Positions 1 through 10,114 of a stretch of DNA of 64,000 nt are shown here, in pieces. Source of the stretch: JASHPR01 sp963778075 (GTDB lineage: Bacteria > Actinomycetota > Actinomycetes > Streptosporangiales > Streptosporangiaceae). The translations under genes and the position numbers were made by a program. The notes under the pieces are model-generated. The model saw only the letters and a list, made by a program, of their open reading frames with translations. It was not told the origin of the DNA and did no database searches. Within the stretch, counting starts at the first letter, position 1; every line of letters starts with the position of its first letter. The stretch covers positions 62,001-126,000 of the forward strand of contig CAVZTJ010000015.1 of NCBI GenBank assembly GCA_963778075.1, written 5' to 3'.

Positions 1-1444
1 CCCCGGCCAGGCGGAGCACATCGATGTCGACGTCATACGCAGCGCGGAGGCGCTCGGTCTCTTTCTCCCGCTCGGCCGGGTCGGCGATCGCTGCCAGCTT
101 GTTGTAGTACACGGCGTTGACCGCGGCCTCTGCGCCCATGACCGCGATCTTCGCCGTAGGCAGCGCCAGCGTCGCGTCCGGCTCGAACCCCGGGCCCGCC
201 ATTGCGTAGAGGCCGGCCCCATAGGCCTTGCGGACCACAACGCAGATCTTGGGCACGGTGGCCTCGGCCACCGCACTGATCATCTTGGCACCGTGCCTGA
301 TGATGCCCTGCTTCTCCACGGCCGTGCCGACCATGAAGCCGGGCACGTCGGCCAGGAACAGCAGCGGGACGTTGAACGCGTCGCAGAGCTGGATGAAGCG
401 CGAGGCCTTGTCTGCCGAGTCCACGAACAGCACGCCGCCCTTGAACATCGGGTTGTTCGCGACAACGCCAATGGCCTGCCCGTTCAGCCGCGCGAAGCCG
501 ACGACCAGCTCCCGGGCCCACAGCGCGTGGATCTCGAACAGCGAGTCGGCGTCGACCAGGCCGCGCAGGTACCGTCGCATGTCGAATGCCTGCCGCTCGC
601 TGGCCGGGATCAGGGCGCGCAGGTCGATGGCGGCGGGGTCGCTGGCGCCCGCCGCGGGCGGGGCAGTTTGCCAGTTCGAGGGCAGGTAGGACAGGAACCT
701 GCGGACCGCCGCTATCGCGTCCTGCTCGGTTTCGGCCAGGTGGTGGCCGCAGCCCGAGACCGTGCAGTGCATGCGCGCGCCGCCCATCTCCTCGAGCGTG
801 GTCTGCTCCCTGACCACCATCTCGACCATCCGGGGGCTGCCCAGGTACATCGACGCGTTCCCGTTCACCATCGCCACGTAGTCGCAGAACGCCGGGATAT
901 AGGCACCACCGGCGGCCGACGGGCCGAACAGCGCGCACACCTGCGGGATGGACCCGGAAGCGCGCACCTGGGTGTGAAAAATCTTGCCGGCCCCGCGACG
1001 GCCGGGAAACATCTCCACCTGGTCGGTGATCCGCGCGCCCGCCGAGTCCACCAGATAGATCATCGGGATGCCGGAGGAGTAGGCCTTCTCGATGATCCGG
1101 ATGATCTTCTCAACCGTTCGCGCGCCCCACGACCCCGCCTTTACGGTCGAGTCGTTCGCCATCAGCGCCACCGGGCGCCCGTCGACGGCGGCCGTGCCGG
1201 TGATCACCCCGTCGGCCGGCAGGCCGCCGGCCAGAACGTTGGCGAACGCGCCGTCCTCGGTGAAGCTGCCCTCGTCGGTGAGCAGGGCGATCCGGTCCCG
1301 CGCGAACAGCTTGCCCTGGGCGGCGGCTGACTCGTGATACCTGGGCGCGCCGCCGTTCTCGATCCTCGCCCTGACCTCGGCTAGCTCGGGGTGGCCGGCC
1401 TCGCCGTTCGCGGCGGCCGGCGCGTCCTTCAGTTCTTCACTCAC
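1..1444 (-). CDS. Acyl-CoA carboxylase carboxyltransferase (beta) subunit, partial, probably methylcrotonyl-CoA type
   Basis: The reading frame opens at a GTG (1444) and runs off the left edge, so about 481 residues are visible out of an expected 520-540. It is the carboxyltransferase half of a biotin-dependent carboxylase, which moves CO2 from biotin to an acyl-CoA. Visible landmarks are the N-terminal GKLFARDRI segment, the first oxyanion motif PSAAGGAYIPAF, and the second near RKAYGAGLYAMAG. The gene lies directly downstream of HMG-CoA lyase on the same strand. That pairing, known from leucine degradation clusters, makes methylcrotonyl-CoA the likeliest substrate (inference). The start codon is the last triplet of a 19-base sequence that also precedes the neighbouring Mrp-like fragment. 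Family call is firm; substrate is less so. Confidence 0.9.
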   Translation of the reverse strand, partial: MSEELKDAPAAANGEAGHPELAEVRARIENGGAPRYHESAAAQGKLFARDRIALLTDEGSFTEDGAFANVLAGGLPADGVITGTAAVDGRPVALMANDSTVKAGSWGARTVEKIIRIIEKAYSSGIPMIYLVDSAGARITDQVEMFPGRRGAGKIFHTQVRASGSIPQVCALFGPSAAGGAYIPAFCDYVAMVNGNASMYLGSPRMVEMVVREQTTLEEMGGARMHCTVSGCGHHLAETEQDAIAAVRRFLSYLPSNWQTAPPAAGASDPAAIDLRALIPASERQAFDMRRYLRGLVDADSLFEIHALWARELVVGFARLNGQAIGVVANNPMFKGGVLFVDSADKASRFIQLCDAFNVPLLFLADVPGFMVGTAVEKQGIIRHGAKMISAVAEATVPKICVVVRKAYGAGLYAMAGPGFEPDATLALPTAKIAVMGAEAAVNAVYYNKLAAIADPAEREKETERLRAAYDVDIDVLRLAG

Positions 1445-1656
1445 GCTCGCGAGCGTACTGTGTCGGATCGAGCCCGCCGATGCGCTGGTCCAGCTCGCGG
1501 GCCAGGCAGCGATACGCCGCCACCTGCTCTGGCACGGCGCCACGCCAGCGCCAGGTTCACCGCGACCGTGGACTTGCCGACCCCGCCCTTCCCGCTGGCC
1601 ACAGCAATGATCGGGATCTCGGTGCCATCGGCTCGCGAAGCCTTTGGGTGAGCCAC
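1441..1656 (-). pseudogene. Mrp/ApbC-like P-loop ATPase N-terminal fragment
   Basis: A 71-codon frame starts with GTG and soon reads IIAVASGKGGVGKSTVAVNL, a textbook deviant Walker A (KGGVGKS) of the Mrp/ParA family of iron-sulfur or partition ATPases. After about residue 40 the similarity stops: no Walker B or switch regions follow, and the remaining residues are Arg/Gly/Pro-rich. A second frame from an internal GTG (minus strand, about 1540) encodes about 32 plausible residues ending over the start of the carboxyltransferase gene. Full Mrp proteins exceed 250 residues, so this is a truncated or chimeric relic. Whether any peptide is made cannot be seen. Confidence 0.6.
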
Positions 1657-1672
1657 GCCCGCGAGCGTACTG
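1442..1672. repeat. 19-bp direct repeat (1442-1460 and 1654-1672) bracketing an Mrp-like fragment
   Basis: On the minus strand both copies read CAGTACGCTCGCGRGCGTG, differing only at R. The terminal GTG of each copy is used as a start codon: by the carboxyltransferase in one and by the P-loop fragment in the other. The copies lie 212 bp apart. Removing one repeat unit would place the carboxyltransferase leader directly behind HMG-CoA lyase. This is the layout expected of an insertion or a local duplication. Confidence 0.7.
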
Positions 1673-1675
1673 GAG

Positions 1676-2590
1676 CTATCCCGGGATTGTCCGGGTTCGC
1701 GGGCCGGCCCGGAGCACCTGAGACGGGAGCTGCCGGCCGATGATCTGCTCCGCGTCGGCGGCGGCCTCGATCATCGCGTCCAGGTCGATCCCGGTCGCCA
1801 CGCCCATGTCCTCGACCATGTGCACGAGTTCCTCGGTGGCGATGTTGCCGGTGGCCCCGGGCGCGTACGGGCACCCGCCGAGCCCGCCGACGGACGCGTC
1901 GAAGTCCCAGACTCCGAGCTCCAGCGCGGCGAGCACGTTCGCAAGGCCGGTGCCGCGGGTGTTGTGGAAGTGCAGGTTGAGCGCGACGCCGGGATGGGCC
2001 GAGCGGAACGCGCCGACAAGCTCGCGCACGCGGCGCGGGGTTGCCATGCCCGTGGTGTCGCCGAACGAGATGCAGTCCGCGCCGTCGGCGACCGCCCGCG
2101 ACGCCACCCCGACCACCCGCTGCACCGGCACGTCCCCCTCGTACGGGCAGCCCCACGCGGTGGAAACGATCACCTGGCAGGTGGCGCCGCGCTGGTGCGC
2201 CTCGTCGATGACCACCGCGATGTCGTCGAGCGACTCCTCGGTCGACCGGTTGACGTTCTTGCGGTTGTGCGTGTCGGACGCCGAGACCACGGCCTCGATC
2301 TCGGTGAGCCCGCGGTCCAGGGCCCGCCGGGCACCGCGCAGGTTCGGGACCAGCGCGGAGTACCTGACCGACGGCGCGCGCTCGATCCCCTGCCACACCG
2401 CGTCCGCGTCGGCCATCTGCGGTATCGCCTCGGGCCGCACGAACGACACCGCCTCGATCCGCTGCACGCCCGTCGCCGACAGCCGGTCGATCAGCTGGAT
2501 CTTCGCCTCGGTCGGCACCGGATCCTCGTTCTGCAGCCCGTCCCGCGGGCCGACCTCGCGCACCGAGATCCGCTCCGGAAGATCACTCAC
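1676..2590 (-). CDS. Hydroxymethylglutaryl-CoA lyase
   Basis: The 304-residue protein has the usual length for HMG-CoA lyase, which cleaves 3-hydroxy-3-methylglutaryl-CoA to acetoacetate and acetyl-CoA in the last step of leucine breakdown. It has the N-terminal substrate/metal motif VGPRDGLQNE, the metal-binding HFHNTRG segment, and the catalytic cysteine loop GGLGGCPYAPGATGN. Together these mark an HMG-CoA lyase of the DRE-TIM metallolyase superfamily rather than an isopropylmalate synthase. It lies 53 bp downstream of a PH-domain gene and upstream of the carboxyltransferase on the same strand, so the genes are probably cotranscribed. Confidence 0.95.
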   Translation of the reverse strand: MSDLPERISVREVGPRDGLQNEDPVPTEAKIQLIDRLSATGVQRIEAVSFVRPEAIPQMADADAVWQGIERAPSVRYSALVPNLRGARRALDRGLTEIEAVVSASDTHNRKNVNRSTEESLDDIAVVIDEAHQRGATCQVIVSTAWGCPYEGDVPVQRVVGVASRAVADGADCISFGDTTGMATPRRVRELVGAFRSAHPGVALNLHFHNTRGTGLANVLAALELGVWDFDASVGGLGGCPYAPGATGNIATEELVHMVEDMGVATGIDLDAMIEAAADAEQIIGRQLPSQVLRAGPRTRTIPG

Positions 2591-2643
2591 CGCGTCGTTT
2601 CCTCACAAAAGCAAGACTAGCCAGAACGCGGCGCGCCGCGGAC

Positions 2644-3153
2644 TCAGCGATCCTCCCTGGCCAGCCTGGCTTGTTCGTCCGCGACCAGCTGGAACAGGAT
2701 CGACTGCACCTGCTGGACGTTGGGAACCTCGTTGAAGACAAGCTGGCCATGCTCGCCGGCGGACTCGATGACGAGCTTGCCGCAGCCGAGCAGCCGGTCG
2801 ATCGGCCCGTGCGAAAACGACACGTCGCTGATCCTGATCAGCGGGAAATCGCGGCCGAACCGGGACAGGATGCCCGTCCGCAAACTGAGCCTGCGGGTGG
2901 TCAGCTCGTAGCTCGTCGTCTTCCACCGCAGCAGCGGGACCACGCACCAGACGATCACCGCGAGGAACACCGCGACGCCGATCGCGTCCCTGACCAGGCC
3001 GGTGTCCTTGCCCGTCGGAAGCATGACCAGCGCCACGATCGCCGCGATCAGGATCACGGCCACGAGAAAGAACGGCCTCAGCAGGGTCTTCCAGTGCGGG
3101 TGCAGCCTGAGCACGAACTGCTCACCATCGGTCAGGGACTCATCACCGGCCAT
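2644..3153 (-). CDS. Membrane-anchored bacterial PH-domain protein (bPH_2/YdbS type)
   Basis: A 169-residue protein with two hydrophobic helices (roughly residues 25-45 and 58-75). They are followed by a bacterial pleckstrin-homology-like domain beginning at WKTTSYELTTRRLSLRTGIL and containing FPLIRISDVSF, the usual pattern of the YdbS/YdbT group. Its molecular role is unknown; such domains are thought to sit on the cytosolic face of the membrane. It lies between birA (97 bp upstream) and HMG-CoA lyase. A PH-type gene beside birA is, to my memory, also seen in mycobacteria, so this is probably vertical gene order. Confidence 0.85.
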   Translation of the reverse strand: MAGDESLTDGEQFVLRLHPHWKTLLRPFFLVAVILIAAIVALVMLPTGKDTGLVRDAIGVAVFLAVIVWCVVPLLRWKTTSYELTTRRLSLRTGILSRFGRDFPLIRISDVSFSHGPIDRLLGCGKLVIESAGEHGQLVFNEVPNVQQVQSILFQLVADEQARLAREDR

Positions 3154-3250
3154 AAGTCACATCGTGACACGAGTGCTGGCATTATCCCGCCACCTCTCCA
3201 TCCCGTTCACGGCGAGTCGGGCGTCAGCGGACGTGAGCCGAACGGGGGGG

Positions 3251-4060
3251 TCAGCGGACGTGGATCACGTCGCCCGCGCTGACCGGGACCGGCCCGGCGG
3301 CCGAGCGGACCACGAGCCGTCCGGTCCGGTCCACCTCGGACGCCACGCCGGTAACCGTGCGGTCGCCGGGCAGCGTGACCCGCACCTCGCGGCCGAGCGT
3401 GGCGCACAGCCGCTGGTACTCCGCGTGCAGCCCGGACCCGCCGGCGTCACCCAGCTGGCCGGCCCAGGCCAGGTACCAGCGCCGCAACTCGCCGAGAATG
3501 CTGACCAGCAGCCGGCCGGCAGCCACGTGCGGCGCTCCCTCGACTGCCAGCGAGGTCGCGCCGGCCACCGGCAGCTCGTCCCGGCTGGCGGACACGTTGA
3601 GCCCGATCCCCACCACGATCGCACCGCCGGCCTGCTCGGCCAGGATGCCGGCCAGCTTCGCGCCGTTCACCTGAACGTCATTAGGCCACTTCAGGGACGC
3701 CTCGACCCCGGTTTCCCCGCGGACCGCCAGCGCGACGGCGACGCCGGCCAGCAACGGCACCCAGCCCCGGCTGGCCTGCGGCACTGCGGCGGGCCGCAGC
3801 AGCACCGAGAACGTCAGCGCGGCGCCCGGCGGGCTGACCCACTGCCTGCCCATCCGGCCGCGGCCGGCCGTCTGGGACCCGGCGACGAGCACCATGCCCT
3901 CCTCGAGGCCGCGGGAGGCCTCGCCGAGCAGGTCCGCGTTGGTCGAGCCGGTTTCGGCCACCACCCGGACGTCTCGCCAGAAACCGCCGGGTATGACCAG
4001 GGCATCGCGGAGTTCATCGTCGCGCAAAACCGGGCGACCGGCCGGTTCGGTACTTGTCAT
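3251..4060 (-). CDS. birA: Biotin--[acetyl-CoA-carboxylase] ligase
   Basis: This enzyme attaches biotin to the lysine of biotin carrier domains through biotinyl-5'-AMP. Landmarks are AETGSTNADLL (biotin-site start), the adenylate loop AGRGRMGRQW, LKWPNDVQVNGAKLAGIL, and GIGLNV, followed by a small C-terminal SH3-like domain. There is no N-terminal winged helix, so it should lack the repressor function of E. coli BirA. I chose the ATG at 4060. The frame extends to a TTG at 4075, but that triplet is part of a TTGACA that looks more like a -35 element. Its likely target is the carrier domain encoded at about 12.1-12.3 kb. Confidence 0.93.
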   Translation of the reverse strand: MTSTEPAGRPVLRDDELRDALVIPGGFWRDVRVVAETGSTNADLLGEASRGLEEGMVLVAGSQTAGRGRMGRQWVSPPGAALTFSVLLRPAAVPQASRGWVPLLAGVAVALAVRGETGVEASLKWPNDVQVNGAKLAGILAEQAGGAIVVGIGLNVSASRDELPVAGATSLAVEGAPHVAAGRLLVSILGELRRWYLAWAGQLGDAGGSGLHAEYQRLCATLGREVRVTLPGDRTVTGVASEVDRTGRLVVRSAAGPVPVSAGDVIHVR

Positions 4061-4206
4061 GCAGGCTATTGTCAACTGCGGAGAGTAACCTGTGCCGCGC
4101 CGGGTGCCACCATTCCGCTTCTGGCAACGGGCTCAACGCGCCGGAAGCCGCTTACCGACGGTCAGGCACCGACGACTGTGCGTTGCCTGAGCAGCCAAGG
4201 AGAGCA

Positions 4207-5853
4207 GTGCCGGGTCTCAAGCTAAGCGAGCCGCACGGCGCGCCGGGACGGTCCGACGCGCGGCACCGGCAGCGGTGGTTGCCACAGGCTCTGGGCTGGG
4301 ACGGCGACGCGGCCGGGCGGGCGCTGCGCCGCGTCGCGGGCACCCTCGCGCCGCGTGCGCTGTGGCGCGACCATCGCCTGCTGGTAATCCTGGTGGCGCT
4401 GTCGGTCATTCCCCGGGTGCTCGCGGCGCTGGCGTTCCGGCCCGCGCTGCTCACCTCGGACTCGTTCCTGTACATGAACGAGGCGGCCAAGGGGAAGCTG
4501 GGCGTGATCCGGCCGTCCGGCTACTCGCTGCTGCTCGACGTGCTCCAGCCGCTGCCGCACACCCTGCTGGCGATCACCACCGTCCAGCACATCATGGGGA
4601 TCGGCACCGCGGTCATCGTCTACGCCGTGCTCCGCTACTGGGGCCTGCCCGCCTGGGGCGCGTGCCTGGCCGCGCTCCCCATCCTGTTCGACCCGCGCCA
4701 GATCGCGCTCGAGTCCTACATCCTGCCGGACACGCTGTACAACCTGATGCTGGTGGCGGCGGCCGCGCTGCTGCTGACCAGGCGCACCCCGCGGCTGTGG
4801 CAATGCGCCGTGGCCGGGTTCCTCATCGCCTACGTGTCCGTGCTGCGCGGGAACGGGGTGCCGCTGGCCGTGATCTTCGCGGTCTTCATCCTGATCAGGC
4901 GCGTCGGCTGGCAGGCCGTTACCGCGGCGGCCGTGGCGTTCGCGGTCCCGTTCCTGACCTACGTGTTCGCGTTCAACTTGCAGACCGGGCACTTCAACAT
5001 CACCGAGAGCGAAGGCCTCTTCCTCTGGTCGCGCACTACGAGCTTCGCCAACTGCGCGATCATCAAACCGCCGAAGGATCTCGCGCCGCTGTGCCCGAAC
5101 CGGGAGAAGTCCGTCGCCCCGGTCGGCTCCACGCCCGCCTGGTCGGTAAACGCCCTGCTGAACGCGCCGACCCCGGCCGACTATCTGTGGGCGCCGGACG
5201 CCTGGTGGCGGCGCGACAAGTACCCCGGGGTCAACAACTACAACAACAAGCTCGCGACGCACTTCGCGATCGACGCGATCGAGGCACAGCCGCTCGACTA
5301 CGCCAGGGTCGTGGCCAGGGACGTGGCCCTGGTCTTCGTGCAGAACGACCGGCCGCTGACCAAGAGCACGATGAGCTTCACCGTGACCCCGCACCTCGCC
5401 ACGCTGCCGCCGTACTACGCGGCCGACGAGCACCGCTACGCGGGGACCCGCACCAACACCTACCTGGTGCAGCCGTTCGCCTACTTCTTGCTGCTCTACC
5501 AGGAGCCGGTCTACTTCACCGGCCCGATGTTCCTTGCCGTCATGGTGACCGGACTGGTCGGCGTGATCAGGAAGTGGCGCACACCGGGCCGCGTCGGCCG
5601 CATCGCGGCGCTGCCCTGGGCGCTCGCGGCAGCGAGCATCGTGCTGCCCGCCATGCTGACCCAGTCCCTGTACCGGTACACGATCGTCGCGATCCCGCTG
5701 GCCTGCATTGCCGCCGGCATGGCCTTCGTCAAGCGGATCCCCGAGCCTGCCGCTGCCGGCGGAACCGCGGCCGGTGTTAGCGGGACTCAGCCTGACGGCC
5801 GGTCCTGCGCGGATTTCCCGCCCGCGGGTCGGGCCGGCACGCCGGATCCCTGA
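4207..5853 (+). CDS. Multi-pass membrane protein resembling GT-C glycosyltransferases (ArnT/PMT-like)
   Basis: The GTG at 4207 is preceded by AAGGAGAG and is preferred over an earlier in-frame start that would overlap birA. The roughly 548-residue product has about 10-12 hydrophobic helices, an early acidic loop (LLTSDSFLYMNEA) after the first helix, and a large extracytoplasmic segment in the second half (about 290-430). This is the general plan of polyprenyl-phosphate-dependent GT-C enzymes. I see no diagnostic motif naming donor or acceptor. The last 25 codons overlap the end of the convergent PucR-type gene. Function beyond the fold is unknown. Confidence 0.7.
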   Translation: MPGLKLSEPHGAPGRSDARHRQRWLPQALGWDGDAAGRALRRVAGTLAPRALWRDHRLLVILVALSVIPRVLAALAFRPALLTSDSFLYMNEAAKGKLGVIRPSGYSLLLDVLQPLPHTLLAITTVQHIMGIGTAVIVYAVLRYWGLPAWGACLAALPILFDPRQIALESYILPDTLYNLMLVAAAALLLTRRTPRLWQCAVAGFLIAYVSVLRGNGVPLAVIFAVFILIRRVGWQAVTAAAVAFAVPFLTYVFAFNLQTGHFNITESEGLFLWSRTTSFANCAIIKPPKDLAPLCPNREKSVAPVGSTPAWSVNALLNAPTPADYLWAPDAWWRRDKYPGVNNYNNKLATHFAIDAIEAQPLDYARVVARDVALVFVQNDRPLTKSTMSFTVTPHLATLPPYYAADEHRYAGTRTNTYLVQPFAYFLLLYQEPVYFTGPMFLAVMVTGLVGVIRKWRTPGRVGRIAALPWALAAASIVLPAMLTQSLYRYTIVAIPLACIAAGMAFVKRIPEPAAAGGTAAGVSGTQPDGRSCADFPPAGRAGTPDP

Positions 5854-7030
5854 CCGGCGGCGCATGCCGTACCCGCAGCACCAGGGCGAGCTCGAATCGC
5901 GCGTCGGGATTGTCGAGCTGGTCGCCGAACAGGTCCTGCAGCTTGTGCAGCCGGTACCGGGCGGTCTGCGGGTGAATGAACAGGCGGGAGGCGACGCTGC
6001 TGCTCTTGCCGGTCTCCAGCCAGGCCAGCAGCGTCTCGGCCAGCATGTCCCTGCGGCCTGCCGCCATTCCCCTGAGCGGGGCGAGCCGCCGCGCTTCCAG
6101 CCGGTCGAGCAGGTCCCCGCCGCGATGCAGCACCATGTCGGTCAGATGGTCGTCGCAGTGCACGATCGGCGAGTCGCCGAACACGCCCTGCTCGGCCAGA
6201 CAGAGCGCTTCCCTGGCCCAGTTCAGCGACTTGGCCGCGTCGCGCAGGCCGACCGGTGAGCCGACGGCGCCCCGCAGCCCGCGCAGGCCGCGGTCGAGCA
6301 TGTCCCTGCGGCCCGGGCCGTAGGGGTCGGGGACGATCAGGACCGGTGGCGCGGCATCGAGATCCTGCAGGACCTCGGCGGGCAGCGCCGGGATCGGGCC
6401 GCCGGACGGGCTGTACCCAGCCAGCACGACCACCGACACCAGCCGGGGCTGCCGCCACTGCGCCAGCCGCGCCGCCTCGCTTACGGCCTGGGCAGCGGGC
6501 GGCGGCTCGGCGAGCAGCAGGCTGAGCAGGCGCCGCTGACGGCGCTGGAGTTCACCGGCGACGCGCGCCTGGGCGTGTGCGTACCCCTCGGCGGACAGCG
6601 CGGCGATCTCGTCGATGAACATGAACAGTGCCTCGGCGAGCAGGCCCAGGGTCTCCAGCGGCGAATCCATCCACTGCGAGGCCCGGGTCAGCGAGCGCAG
6701 CGCCACCCTGGCCCCGGCCCGCAGCGCCGACTGCAGCGCCTCGAGGCTGCGGCCCTCGCTCGCCTCACCCTCGCCGAGCCTGCGGAACACCTCGGCGGCC
6801 TGATCCCAGGACGTGTCCGGGTCGGCGATCCGGTCGACGAACTGCTGCGCCGCCTCCTCGGCGCCGCGGCGCACGGCGTGGGCGTACGATCCGTCGCCCG
6901 GCCGCGCGTACTCGGCCACGCTCGCCTGGATCTCCGCGATCATCTCCTCAACCAGCGCGGGCAGCAATGGCCGCAGCTGGTCGGCGACCTTCGCCGGGAT
7001 CGCGGGCCACGTGCCGACCGCACCCGGCAT
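5777..7030 (-). CDS. PucR/CdaR-family transcriptional regulator
   Basis: The C-terminal 60 residues carry the HTH_30 motif of PucR regulators (SVASRLFIHPQTARYRLHKL followed by DLFGDQLDNPDARFEL). The middle is the variable sensor/GGDEF-like linker, and the N-terminal part starts RPLLPALVEEMIAEIQ. The frame stays open upstream to 7288, but those residues are Gly/Arg/Pro-rich, so I prefer the ATG at 7030 (about 417 residues). Members of this family act as activators near metabolic genes; FasR of Streptomyces, which controls fatty-acid genes, is of this type. The divergent neighbour is an acyl-CoA carboxylase gene, so regulation of that cluster is plausible but only inferred. Its 3' end overlaps the convergent membrane gene by 77 bp. 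Confidence 0.85.
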   Translation of the reverse strand: MPGAVGTWPAIPAKVADQLRPLLPALVEEMIAEIQASVAEYARPGDGSYAHAVRRGAEEAAQQFVDRIADPDTSWDQAAEVFRRLGEGEASEGRSLEALQSALRAGARVALRSLTRASQWMDSPLETLGLLAEALFMFIDEIAALSAEGYAHAQARVAGELQRRQRRLLSLLLAEPPPAAQAVSEAARLAQWRQPRLVSVVVLAGYSPSGGPIPALPAEVLQDLDAAPPVLIVPDPYGPGRRDMLDRGLRGLRGAVGSPVGLRDAAKSLNWAREALCLAEQGVFGDSPIVHCDDHLTDMVLHRGGDLLDRLEARRLAPLRGMAAGRRDMLAETLLAWLETGKSSSVASRLFIHPQTARYRLHKLQDLFGDQLDNPDARFELALVLRVRHAPPVRDPACRPDPRAGNPRRTGRQAESR

Positions 7031-7373
7031 TCCTGCCCGCCCCGCCCGCCCTTGCCCGGGTCGCGGGGAGCCCGGGACCGCGCCGTTGCGTGCGCCGCCC
7101 CGAAGGCCGGTCACCGCGCGGGTGCCCTGGCCGGCAAGGCGCAAGTCTGCCCGGCTGGCTCCGCGTCCCGCTGTTGGACCGGACACCGCGACGATCCTCG
7201 GTTCTGGCGGTGCCGGGATCACGCCGGCGGTCGGCGGCCTGGCTACTCGCCGGTAATAAGCACCTGTAAGGCTAGTTATGTTTCTCATGAGTGTCTAGAG
7301 CATGTCCGGTGCGGCACCGGGGAGCGGCAGGCCCAGCCCCGCGAAGCCGCTGGCGGTGGCTAATCTGTCCGGC
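7031..7373. promoter_or_regulatory. Divergent intergenic region between pucR-type regulator and accD
   Basis: The stretch of about 340 bp holds no convincing gene. Bases 7250-7290 are distinctly AT-richer than the surroundings and include the 8-bp palindrome CTCATGAG (7284-7291), a possible operator. A TAATCT hexamer at 7361-7366 sits 7 bases before the accD ATG at 7374, where no Shine-Dalgarno sequence is visible; a leaderless accD transcript would fit. No clear -35 partner was found. Confidence 0.4.
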
Positions 7374-8996
<1,623 letters not shown>

Positions 8997-8998
8997 CC

Positions 8999-9037
8999 GG
9001 TTGTCTAGCCAACGCAAGGCAAGTTGCCTAGACAACC
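8999..9037 (+). terminator. Hairpin after accD
   Basis: Three bases past the accD stop codon, GGTTGTCTAG (8999-9008) pairs perfectly with CTAGACAACC (9028-9037). An inner CAAC/GTTG pairing extends the stem after one mismatch. There is no T-run behind it, so it may act as an mRNA 3' stabiliser or a weak terminator rather than a canonical intrinsic terminator. Confidence 0.6.
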
Positions 9038-9082
9038 CTTGTTACCTGCGGCGGAGTCTCTGGCCGGGTAGTCGATAGAGTC

Positions 9083-10111
9083 ATGAGCACCATGACCGAG
9101 AACGGATCGCCGCTGCCACTTCTGTCCCGCTACGCCATCATGGTCGACGTCGGGTACATCTACGCGTCCGCCGGCGAGCTGCTGTTCGGTGCCGCGTCCC
9201 GCCGCGAGTACCGGGTCGACGCGGACAAGCTGATCCAGGCGCTCACCCGGCACGCAGACGATCAGGTGCGCGGCGAGCTGCTCCGGGTCTACTGGTATGA
9301 CGCCGCCCGGGACCGGGTGCCCACCATCGACCAGCGGGTCATCGCGCAGATGCCGTGGGTGAAGCTGCGCCTCGGCAACCTCAACGCCCGCGGCCAGCAG
9401 AAGGGCGTGGACGCCCAGATCCGGGCCGACATGGAGGCGCTGGCCAGGCACCGCGCGATCACCGACGCGATCCTGGTGGCGGGCGACGAGGACATGGTTC
9501 CCGCTGTTGAGGCTGCACAGGCGTTCGGCGTCCGGGTGCACCTGTGGGGCGTCGAGCCGCCGTACGGCACGAACCAGGCCGAGCGGCTGGTCTGGGAGTC
9601 GGACACCGTCGAGGTGCTCGAGCGGTCGTTCGTCGAGCCGTTCTTCACCAGGCAGCTGGCGCCCGAGCCGGTGACCGCGCCGGGCTCAGGGCCGGCCAGG
9701 CCCGGCCAGGCCGGGACCGCTCTTCCCGGCGCCGCGGCGCCGTCGCCGGCGCAGCTGTTCGGCGACCGGCACACGCCGCGGCAGGCAGCGGCGGCGGTCA
9801 AGGCCACGCCCGCATCGGCCGCCGCGGCGGCGGCAATGGCCAGGCGCGGCCCGGACAAGGAGCGGGTCGAGGAGGCCGGCGAGCACGTGGCGCAGAAGTG
9901 GATTCTGACCCGCGGCGAGGACAACATCCGCGACCTGCTGCCCGGGCCGATCCTGCCGCCGGTCATCGACAAGGAGCTGCTGGTCGACGCCGAGAAGGAA
10001 CTCGGCCTGTCGCTGCGGTCCTACCAGGAGGCCCGGGAGTGGCTGCGGGACGCGTTCTGGGCCCGGGTGCACCGGCAGTTCGACATCGGCGTCGGCAAGT
10101 CGAGGAGCTGA
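9083..10111 (+). CDS. NYN (PIN-like) domain protein, putative RNase
   Basis: A 342-residue protein whose first half is an NYN domain, a PIN-like nuclease fold. Its acidic residues appear in order at YAIMVDVGYIY (about residue 22), QQKGVDAQIRADM, and ILVAGDEDMVPAV, the usual metal-binding constellation. A Pro/Ala-rich linker (about 205-270) leads to a conserved alpha-helical C-terminal segment (about 280-342) typical of the longer actinobacterial NYN proteins. It sits between the beta and epsilon carboxylase genes and ends only 3 bp before accE, so it is probably cotranscribed with accE. RNA substrate and role are unknown. Confidence 0.85.
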   Translation: MSTMTENGSPLPLLSRYAIMVDVGYIYASAGELLFGAASRREYRVDADKLIQALTRHADDQVRGELLRVYWYDAARDRVPTIDQRVIAQMPWVKLRLGNLNARGQQKGVDAQIRADMEALARHRAITDAILVAGDEDMVPAVEAAQAFGVRVHLWGVEPPYGTNQAERLVWESDTVEVLERSFVEPFFTRQLAPEPVTAPGSGPARPGQAGTALPGAAAPSPAQLFGDRHTPRQAAAAVKATPASAAAAAAMARRGPDKERVEEAGEHVAQKWILTRGEDNIRDLLPGPILPPVIDKELLVDAEKELGLSLRSYQEAREWLRDAFWARVHRQFDIGVGKSRS

Positions 10112-10114
10112 CCA

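Noticed and set aside
33..938. Long minus-strand frame coding an Arg/Gly/Pro-rich 301-residue protein
   Set aside because: It is an out-of-frame reading of the carboxyltransferase gene, whose own frame shows the conserved motifs and runs off the window.
4222..5865. 547-codon minus-strand frame opposite the GT-C-like membrane gene
   Set aside because: Composition is Arg/Gln/His-rich with no motifs, while the plus strand encodes clear transmembrane helices and has a ribosome-binding site.
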